From assembly GCA_030068145.1 (NCBI GenBank), contig JAPJBO010000217.1, positions 124,001 to 188,000 on the forward strand: a stretch of DNA of 64,000 bases. Direction: 5' to 3'. The position numbers and the translations under genes are program-made. Numbering within the stretch: position 1 is the stretch's first letter; each line of letters opens with the position of its first letter. The stretch is from Diplonema papillatum. Taxonomy: Eukaryota > Euglenozoa > Diplonemea > Diplonemida > Diplonemidae. This document shows, one piece after another, positions 56,416-64,000 of this stretch. Below the pieces are notes generated by a model. The model saw nothing but the letters and a program-made list of their open reading frames with translations, was not told the DNA's origin and did no database searches.

Positions 56416-57938
56416 GGTGCGACTGCTGTTCGTCACTTGATTGTCTGAGAATCACGTTTTGCTCCATTACTGTTCTCCGTGATGGTACGTCAGAGGGGGG
56501 GTCAGAGACAAGCCCTCCACTGCGACTCATACAAAAGAATCAACCAGAGCAGTCACCCAAGGAGCAAGCACTGCTAATCAGGAGCTACTGGTGTCTTCAC
56601 GTTGGTATTGCGTGGAATGAGGAGAAGGACACTGGGTACTAACTGTCAGAGGAGTAACTACTGAGACTGAAGGAGAACTGAGGGTTTCTTTTGTGTTATA
56701 TTTTGTTTCGAAGTGAGTCGGTGGAAATGGTTGGGATACGGTGAGATCCCTCGAAGTGTACGACCTTGGCTTGTGCACGGATCTTTCCGTTCCGAGTCCG
56801 CACACACCTCTTGGGCAATGCAGGTTCACGCACAGCTTGTTCCGACTTCTGCTTCCGCTAGCTGAGCCACCTTCGATCCTTTCATCGCGACGCAAGTTAA
56901 AAGCACAGCGGTGGCGCACGCAGGCGAGCCTCGTTTGGCGCCATTGTAGCTGCCTTTCGAAAAGCCAACGTTCCTTCGCTTGCATGTGCTGCACACTTAA
57001 CCCGTTGTCTTTCCGGCTCTCTTAACATATGCAAGAAGTCGACTGGCTCTGAGCAGATATCGAATCTGATCCGGTACTGCGGAAGAGGATACCTTGCAGA
57101 AGTCATGAGAGGGGGAGTGACTGCAGCCGACGTCCAGCCCTGCCAGACGTGAACGGAATTGTGCACGTCAACCCTGTTTCAGCTCAGTCACATGGTAGCA
57201 TGCGATCATCATGCGAGTGCAAGCATAGCCTCGTTGCGGACGAGAAACCCAAACCATCAGGAGGGCCTTGCTACTCTTGGGGATCGCGCAATGCAATGGG
57301 TGACGAAGACTACTGGTACTAGCTTTAGCTATTTCCAGACATGTGCATCAACATCACATATCATATCGCATTGCATTTTGAGACCTAAGGAAAGGGTAGC
57401 AGGGCGCGAAAACAGAGGACCGTGAACTGCCTCCACATAACACCGCCGCCTCCGTGCGTGGCCGCCCGCCCGCTTCGTGGAGCTATTGGTCGGACCGACT
57501 CTGTTAATGCAAGGGGGGGCTTTGCTGCCTACCCACCAAGATGCACAGCGTGTGACTAGTCACGACGCGGGGCAGAGTAAGGCGGAAGAAGAAGACGCCG
57601 CACTACGCCGTCGGCTGAAGACGGACCAAACGTGGTTGTCCATCTCTCAGTCGGCGGGGGGTGGCCGTTGCCGTGCGATCGCTTGAGATTTCGCAACTTG
57701 GCGGCCTGCGGACCATCATCCGAGGCGTCAGGGTGTCTCTCGACTTTTCTTGCTATCCTTCCTTTGAAGTGGTGGTTCTTTCGTTTCCCTTCTCCGTTCG
57801 CTGCCTCCTTTCGAACCTGCGCGTGTCGTGATGAGAATCGACATCTTCGCGCCCACACGTTGCTCCCGCGAATGGCACATTGGAACACGAGATAAGACAT
57901 AGTGTTGTGCTGTTATAGAGTATGGCCATCAATCTTGC

Positions 57939-58416
57939 CGCCGGCGTATGCTGCGCAGTCTCAAAGATGCGGAACAAGACTGAGCCCCCGAAAGAGCTCA
58001 CTCGCCGGCCAGAACGCCCTCGACATCGCCCGCTCCGGAGTGGTCACGTAGAGCCGCGGCCGGCGGGGAGAACCTAGGATACCCTGCCGGTGCGCCGGCG
58101 TATGCTGCGCAGTCTCAAAGATGCGGAACAAGACTGAGCCCCCGAGAGAGCTCACTCGCCGGCCAGAACGCCCTCGACATCCCGACTGGGACACAACCAG
58201 CACAGGGAACCCAAAAACAATCGGAAACCCCAGGAAAGTTTGATCCACACCGGTGCGGGTTCATAAAACGCCCGCAAAATGTGTCGCCAAACCGCCGGGA
58301 CTCTGAAGGGACCCTGAAAGGACCCTGAAAGACCCGCCCGCTCCGGAGTGGTCACCTACCGCACAGCAGATCCGCGGCCGGCGGGGAGAACCTAGGATAT
58401 GCCGGTGCGCCGGCGT
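57939..58416. repeat. Tandem and interspersed duplication, units of about 90-155 bp
   Basis: The block gccggcgtatgctgcgcagt followed by ctcaaagatgcggaacaaga runs at 57939 and again at 58094, almost identical for about 88 bp. A second block (cgcccgctccggagtggtca, then gcggccggcggggagaacct) occurs at about 58029-58093 and 58334-58405. The order A-B-A'-unique-B' points to a partly deleted tandem array. Confidence 0.92.
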
Positions 58417-58702
58417 TTCCACTTCCGCGACCGGGAAATACACATGTTTTTTGACAGCCGGGTGCGTCCCACGAAAACACGGCATTCACGATATGATGTC
58501 GCGGCAGGGGTAGCTCTGTGTGGACGGGGGATGCGTTGTGCCACCGAGAGCGAGCAGAGCAGTGTCGACCAGTGTTTTGCCAATACTTTTAAGCCGGTCC
58601 TGATAGACCGTGATTTACCGCAATTCCGTGAAAGTTTAAAGTTAGAAAGCAAAGAATTCGTGGCAATTCGTCTGTACTTGTGACAGACAGCGCCAGGCAA
58701 TT

Positions 58703-61700
58703 CTATGCAGACTGTACACGGCAGGCTTTTCTTCGCGCGGTACCAATCGTTTCAGGATGTAAAACTACTCCACTGTGCAGCCAATATTTGCGCAGGATCC
58801 GCGCATGAGAAAAACAAGTCGAGAAGGGAAGAGGTAGTTGGCACACCGCTAGGAGCCCCTGGTGGAGAAGTTCGTGGTCGCTGTCGCTCGTGCTTTCGCT
58901 GTTGTCGCAGTCGTCGTCGAGGACGGCGAGGCGCGGGTTCGAAGACTTTGCAGCAAACTGGTGGCTCAGGCTGTCCGGGGCTGCCGCGGCAGGTGCAGGC
59001 GCACCGTTGACGCTGCCGTTCGCCTGAGCCGGAGGCGTCGCCGGCGACTCTTGGTTCCGCAACGGCACCGGCATCGAAGGCGGCGTGATCGCCTGCAAGG
59101 GAAAGGGGGAAATTATTTCTTGAGTACAAGGAGCGCGTGGTGCTTGCACCACTGAGGCCAGGTTTTCTTACCGCGTTTAGGAAAAGTAGGGGGACCGAAA
59201 AGGTGGAACTCCCGTCCTTACACGGGAACGAAAAGGAAAGCACACCGAGGAGCATTCCGGAGGCGCTCTATCGTGGGCATTCATGGCGGAGGAGTCGGTT
59301 GCTTCCGGGAGGCTGCCATCCGACGCGCGCATGACGTCTTCCGTGCGGTTGAGATGGTCGAGCTGCGCATTGTGCTCGCGCTCCTGATGAGAGCGCTGCT
59401 GGGGGGTCTGGGGCGGCATCGAGAAGTGGCCGTTCGGATGAGGCATCGGTGCCCAAAAAGCGTACATCGGGTGAGAAGAATCCATGTGCGGCGCATGATG
59501 CGCGTGATGTTGGTGCGAATGGTGATGGTGCTGGTGCTGGTGGTGGTGCTGGTGGTGGTGGTGATGGGAGTGGTGATGATGGTGATGGTGGTGCGCTACC
59601 GGTCTGTAATAGTACGCATCGTGCATGTAAGGGTAGGGGTACGGGACGGGCGCGTTGGCGTAGCACATGACCTCGCGACAAGACGACGAAGATGACTGAT
59701 TCTCTTCGACGTACCTCTCCACTACTGGAGTGCCTGAAGGAGACTTTGAATTCGACGTTTGCTGGCGAAGCACGTGCTGTGGTAGCAGTGGTGGTTTTGA
59801 ACTCGAAGCAGCAACAATCTGTGACGATGGACTGCACACAATGCTTAAGCAGTGCTTGGCTTCAAGCGGTTCGCACGGCGGCGAGGGAGGGCGGCATCCT
59901 GGCCCGGGGAAAAACGGCACCAAGACACAGTGTTGGAAAAAAGGCACCAATACACAGTGTTGGAAAAAGGCTCCAAGACACAGTGTTGGAAAAAGGCACC
60001 AATACACAGTGTTGGAAAAAGGCACCAATACACAGTGTTGGAAAAAGGTAGACACAGCGATGTATACTGGAAGAAAAAGAACCCGGCTAAGTCAAAAACT
60101 TTGGGTGGTGGGCGGTGCAGGAAAACAAGACGACAGATCGTGGCTACAAAGCACGGCGCATGACCAATTCATTCAGACACTTTCTCTCTCGGTTTCAGTT
60201 TTTTGGAGGGGAACGTGCAGCCAAACGGAATGGCAATACTCGCAGGGACTGCCTTTGCTCTGAGAGGCAAGAGAGGGAGACACAAACTGCAGAATGGGGA
60301 ACTTTCCTCCCTTCGTCCACCGTGCAGGCGCGGCCACGTCAAACATTGTCCTAAGAAGGTAGATGTGTATTCAAAAGAGAAATGTGAAACACACCATGAG
60401 CTCGTGCTGAAGAGAAGGGGGAAGGTGCTGGACTTTCTCGGCCAGGGCTTTGAATTCTAACAGATGATGATGATGGTCAGCGTCGGTGGCAGACGAAGAA
60501 GCGGATTGAGGGGCGCGGTGCACGTGTTGAGGAGGAGGAGACGAGGACGGGGTGATCGGCTGCCCAGAGGCGGCCAAGACCAGGTCCGTGAACGTGAGCA
60601 CGTCAGACGGGCGGTACCTTCGCTTCAGCTTCTCGACGACGGGCGCCAAGCCAGAGATGCCGGGGAAGGCCATGCCGTGCTGTTCACGCACCGCGCGGTC
60701 CCCTTCGAGGAGCTCATCGAGGGTTTGCAGCGTGAACGCGTCCGGCTTGCCGTCGGCGAACAGCAGGCTGCGCAGGGTCGTGAACTGGTCCTCGGTGAGC
60801 ATGCCGTCGGCATCCGTTTTCGAGACGAGCGCCACGTGCGGCGCGCCGTTCTGCGCGGCGGACGAGGAAGCGTGGCTGCGGCGCGGGCCGCCGCCTTGGG
60901 TTCGCTGGTCGCCAGGGTGCGCGGCGTGGTCCGCCGGTGTGGTCGGCGCGGGCTGGCGGGTGAAGCTGCATTCGCCGCTGAACAGGCAGGTGAAGTACGC
61001 GGCCAGAGGGTGCGGCGGGGCAGAGAGCTGCGAGAACAGCGACGACGAAGACGTCGACGCGGCCCCGGCGCCGCTGGCCGGCGCCCGCTTCGCGTGCTTG
61101 CTGCCGGACCGATTCGCCTGCGCGCCGTTCCGCCGGCTCGCCCTCGCGCCCGAGCTCCGCGGCCGCTGGCTGCCTGCCCGGCCCGCGTAGTGGTGGCGCG
61201 CGGCGCCCCGCGTCCCTTGCTCGTCGGAGCTGCTTTGCAGCGGTGCCATCGCGAACCCCGTGAACTCCGCCGGGTTCGCCCCCCTCCCTCCATCCAGAAG
61301 CTCGCTGCCCGCATTCGCGCTCTGCGGGGCGATGACCTGGTAGTGCCCAAGCGGCCCCGCATTGGTGGCCGCCAAAAACGAGTGGATACCCGGGTTGTAC
61401 GACAGGTCAACCCGCTGCAGCGTCGTGTTCCACGCGACGAGCCGCGAGAAGTACGTGATGCCCTTGAAGTCGATGTTGTTCCGAGAAAGGTCCAAAGTGA
61501 GAAGGGTGGTGTCGTAGTGCAGGGCGCGGGCGAAAGTCTGGCAGGCTTCGTCGGTGAAGTTGTTGTCGCTCGCGATGACGTGCTGCAGGCGGTACCGGGA
61601 GGCCAGCAGGTTGCTGTCGAGGGGATCGACGGGGGCGGACAAGCGCAAAGAGTCGTGGAACCGCAAGTCCACTTGAGCGTCTTTGCACTTACGCAAGAGC

Positions 61701-62242
61701 AACGCCAAGCTTTCCGCGGCAGAGTCGCTGATGGAGCATCGCGATACGTCGAGGCTCGTCAGCGAATCCACCAGCTCCAAGCTGTGCGCTAACGCCGCGA
61801 AGTTCCGAGACCCCATCGAGCTTCCCGCCAGGGAGAGGGTTCGCAGGCTGCGGTTCTTGTGGAGCCCTTTGGCCAGAGACTCGATGGAAGCCGCGTTGAG
61901 CTCGATTCCGTTCACGCGCATCGTCGTCAGCGACGAGCTGGCCATGTGGTACGGCAAGGCCGAGATCAGCTTCCGGATCGCTGCGATGTCGACGCGCGCC
62001 TTTTTGTACTTGATAGACGACCCGCCCTCGGCGGTGATCCCTAGCTCCGTCCATTCGACCGCCTCTGATTCCTTCAGTGCGGCTGCGAGGACGTGCAGAG
62101 TGACGGGGAGGGCCTTCTTCACATCGACGAACAACCGCCGCCGCCCCCACGTGCTCAGAATGGTTCGATCTTCATCTATCCTGTATTTGCCGCAGAGCGA
62201 AACGAATGATTCGTCGAAGGACGGCTTGCTTGCCCTAGTCAT
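58703..62242 (-). CDS. CEP78: CEP78-like leucine-rich-repeat centrosomal protein, proposed three exons (62242-60395, 59818-59246, 59092-58703)
   Basis: Exon 1 (616 codons) is certain as an ORF. Residues about 95-310 carry leucine-rich repeats of the ribonuclease-inhibitor type: SLTTMRVNGIELNAASIESL, LRTLSLAGSSMGSRNFAALA, LTSLDVSRCSISDSAAESLA, LQHVIASDNNFTDEACQTFA and LLTLDLSRNNIDFKGITYFS. Their order and the preceding IKYKKARVDIAAIRKLISAL segment resemble CEP78, a centriole-associated protein linked to cilia. Then come a basic Ser/Ala-rich disordered region, a degenerate EF-hand-like KTDADGMLTEDQF and a helical end. Exon 2 is extremely His-rich. Phase 0 is kept at donor CTCATG|gtgtgt, acceptor tcacag|ATTGTT, donor TCCTCG|gtgtgc and acceptor cttgcag|GCGATC. 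Exons 2-3 belonging to this gene is an inference; an alternative donor (gcg|gtaaga) at about 59173 exists. Confidence 0.55.
59510..59595 (-). other. Poly-histidine coding stretch
   Basis: Within proposed exon 2 the minus strand encodes a run of mostly His with Ser, Gln and Ala, directly after YYYRPVA. The DNA is a CAC/CAT repeat (plus strand gtggtgatggtg). His-rich runs bind metals or drive condensation, but its role here is unknown. Confidence 0.7.
59916..60046. repeat. 26-bp minisatellite, five units, in the proposed CEP78-like intron 1
   Basis: Units start at 59916, 59943, 59969, 59995 and 60021, each ggcaccaatacacagtgttg plus gaaaaa, with single-base variants (aag for aat, ctc for cac). 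Confidence 0.96.
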
Positions 62243-62900
62243 CCATGCATGTCATGAATCGATACTCTCTCACTCCCTCTGTCTCTCGCGCGGTCGGGTC
62301 TGATCTTTCTACTTTGTGTTTTTTTGGCGGCTTTTCGCGCTGCTAGTTGCCGCTTTCCTTCCTTTTTTCGGTGTTTGCAATGCTTCTGTTGTCGACAAAA
62401 GAAAAGAGCGGCGTTTGGGAAGTGTCACGCAGGCGTCGGATGGAGTGTGGAGATGGTGGAGGTGGTGGTTCGGTGTTCACTCCTTTTGCCTGTTTTGGTG
62501 CGGGAACTCGACACGGTCAGTTTCCAGGCGGTTTGCTGGCAAAACAAGGAGGTGAGGAGCTGTGCCCGCACTAACGAACTATCCTGAAACGGCACCGCTA
62601 ACCGGCTAAGGGCTACGACGGGTACCTGATCATCCTGGATCACCGTTCTTGACTAAGCTGACGGCATGTCGACTTGTCGATTCCTACGATCTAAGAATTC
62701 CGCCTCTGACGCAAGTAGCGTTGAGGTCGTATGTTTGTGTTAGCGACGATCAATGCGGGTTGACGTTCGCTCACCTTAATCTTCGATACACATTTTTGGT
62801 GAATTAGAAGAGGAGGCGTTCTCTGGCGCGTTGCACAAGGCAAAACGTGAAGTTGACGGCGTTCACGGCCGTGAAAAAAGTGTGGACTAGAGAGCTGAGA
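62243..62900. other. Upstream region of the CEP78-like gene
   Basis: The probable promoter and 5' UTR on the minus strand, pyrimidine-rich near 62255-62380 on the plus strand. No ORF of note. Confidence 0.5.
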
Positions 62901-62916
62901 TGGGATCTCCCTCACA

Positions 62917-63110
62917 CATGCTGCTCAAGGTCCGCAGCGTGGTGCTCTTTAATCATGGTGTCAAAAAATGACGATACCAGGATACGTTAGAAGCTGCTCA
63001 TGGCAACCAAAAAATGTGGACCCGTCATCTCTCATACACAACGAACGTACTGTTCATGGTGCACGCTGTGGAGTCTGCAGAATTGGTGGCAAATATCAGG
63101 TGCGTTTCAC
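62917..63110 (-). pseudogene. CLYBL/CitE-like last-exon relic, most decayed copy
   Basis: tgctgctcaaggtccgcagc...ggtgctctttaatcatggtg at 62918 is a degraded version of the exon end seen at 63655-63722, and tggtgcacgctgtgg..gaattggtgg near 63053 corresponds to the exon's inner part. No frame survives. Confidence 0.5.
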
Positions 63111-63185
63111 CGCAGCAAACCCGCTGCAGCAAAGGCTGGCGGTATCACATGCGGAAGATATGCGCTTGGGCGACCGTTATAAGGG

Positions 63186-63300
63186 CCCTTTACATGCTGC
63201 TGAAGATGCTGCGCGTCTCGCACGTGGAGCTCTTCGACCGTGGTGCCGGAAATGGTGATGAACAAATGCGCTTGAGCGCACCTGTCACCCGACATAAATG
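63186..63300 (-). pseudogene. CLYBL/CitE-like last-exon relic, copy 3
   Basis: The minus strand still reads ITISGTTVEELHVRDAQHLQ, matching the C-terminal segment of the least decayed copy, but the exon's start and stop are lost. The downstream spacer (aaatgcgcttgagcgcacct) matches that of copy 1. Confidence 0.65.
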
Positions 63301-63555
63301 CTGCTCAAGATGCGCTGTGCGTCGCCGGAAATGGTGACGACGTCAGGATGCGTCCCGTCGTCCCGTTGACCGCCGGCGCCGGGTGGATACACGTTTTGCC
63401 GTCGAAGCCGTGCGCTGCCGCCAGCCGCACGGCGCTCAGCATATCCGTCACCGCACGGTATGGTGCAGAATCGGTGGCTATATCATGTGCGGTTCTGCTG
63501 CTGGACTGCGGCTTGAAGAACAATATCGTGAACCTCGGAACACTGTGCTAAACCC
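63301..63555 (-). pseudogene. CLYBL/CitE-like last-exon relic, copy 2
   Basis: Reads VTDMLSAVRLAAAHGFDGKT followed by CIHPAPAVNGT. It keeps the family's G-x-x-GK-x-x-IHP motif near the acyl-CoA/substrate site but has lost six bases of the following QV and a large block between VN and the C-terminus, including the GTMVEELHVRD segment. Confidence 0.75.
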
Positions 63556-63650
63556 TCACCGCACACGTTTATGGACCGGTGGCGTGACTACGTGCGGTTT
63601 GCTGCTACGGCTTGAAGAACAAATGCCCTGGGGCGCACCTGTCACCCTCC

Positions 63651-64000
63651 TTAAATGCTGCTCAAGATGCGCTGCGCGTCGCGCACGTGGAGCTCTTCGA
63701 CCATGGTGCCGGAAATGGTGACGATGCCAGGGTGCGTCCTGGCGGCGGCCGCCCAGGCCGCGACGATGGCGCGGGCCCGCTCGACGGCGTCGGCGGACGG
63801 CGAGAACGCGGCGTTGACCGCTGGCACCTGCGCCACGTTTTGCCGTCGAAGCCGTGCGCTGCCGCCAGCCGCACGGCGCTTAGCATATCCGTCACCGCAC
63901 GGTATGGTGCAGAATCGGTGGCTATATCATGTGCGGTTCTGCTGCTGGACTGCGGCTTGAAGAACAAGATCGTGAACCTTGGAACACTGTGCTAAGGCAC
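63651..64000 (-). pseudogene. CLYBL/CitE-like lyase, last exon, least decayed copy
   Basis: HpcH/HpaI-CitE-type enzymes cleave or form C-C bonds of acyl-CoA substrates such as citramalyl-CoA or malyl-CoA, usually in mitochondria. The minus strand encodes VTDMLSAVRLAAAHGFDGKT, then after a frame change QVPAVNAAFSPSADAVERAR and GTMVEELHVRDAQRILSSI with a TAA at 63653-63651. Compared with copy 2, a 10-base deletion removes the IHP codons and shifts the frame, so this copy is broken unless the reading is an assembly error. The rest of the gene would lie to the right of the window. Confidence 0.7.

Noticed and set aside
60464-61792. 442-aa plus-strand ORF antisense to the CEP78-like exon 1
   Set aside because: Arg-rich shadow of the leucine-rich-repeat coding sequence.

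Overview
The window looks like nuclear DNA of a ciliated or flagellated protist. Its genes are eukaryotic: a SUMO E1 subunit, a CUL1-type cullin split by two short introns, a CEP78-like centrosomal leucine-rich-repeat protein and a CLYBL/CitE-like lyase. Coding exons are GC-rich and the DNA between them is full of repeats. There is no operon structure, and introns start with GTG-type donors. A chromerid or other alveolate, or a stramenopile, would fit, but I cannot place the species and the lineage is only a guess.

Left block (1-7.7 kb), all genes on the minus strand: the N-terminal 328 codons of UBA2 (SUMO-activating enzyme subunit 2), a complete three-exon cullin (773 aa model) with its neddylation lysine, and a 216-aa two-membrane-span protein that may be CNEP1R1/Spo7-like. 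Two of these belong to ubiquitin-like conjugation: UBA2 starts SUMO transfer, and the cullin would be the NEDD8-modified scaffold of an SCF-type ubiquitin ligase.

Middle (7.7-51.4 kb): almost 44 kb with no convincing intact host gene. It holds repeats of many kinds: a 73-bp satellite, several dispersed families, tandem duplications, a perfect 49-bp palindrome, a tRNA-like sequence, hairpins and many poly-C/poly-G tracts. Two small elements (26069-26407 and 48443-48753) have hAT-like CAGG...CCTG ends, both sit inside G/C homopolymers, and their subterminal dyads have changed in step. A third, larger element (about 49.0-50.7 kb) has inverted repeats of roughly 500 bp around a single 98-aa ORF whose pattern recalls TrpR-type helix-turn-helix proteins.

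Right block (51.4-64 kb), again all on the minus strand: a 540-aa orphan protein, a CEP78-like gene with a proposed His-rich second exon and a minisatellite in its first intron, and a tandem array of decaying copies of the last exon of a CLYBL/CitE-like gene whose body would lie past the right edge. All six gene loci are on one strand.

The strongest leads for something new are the paired poly-C/G-targeted elements with covarying subterminal motifs, the long-inverted-repeat element with its TrpR-like ORF, and the graded decay of the lyase exon array.
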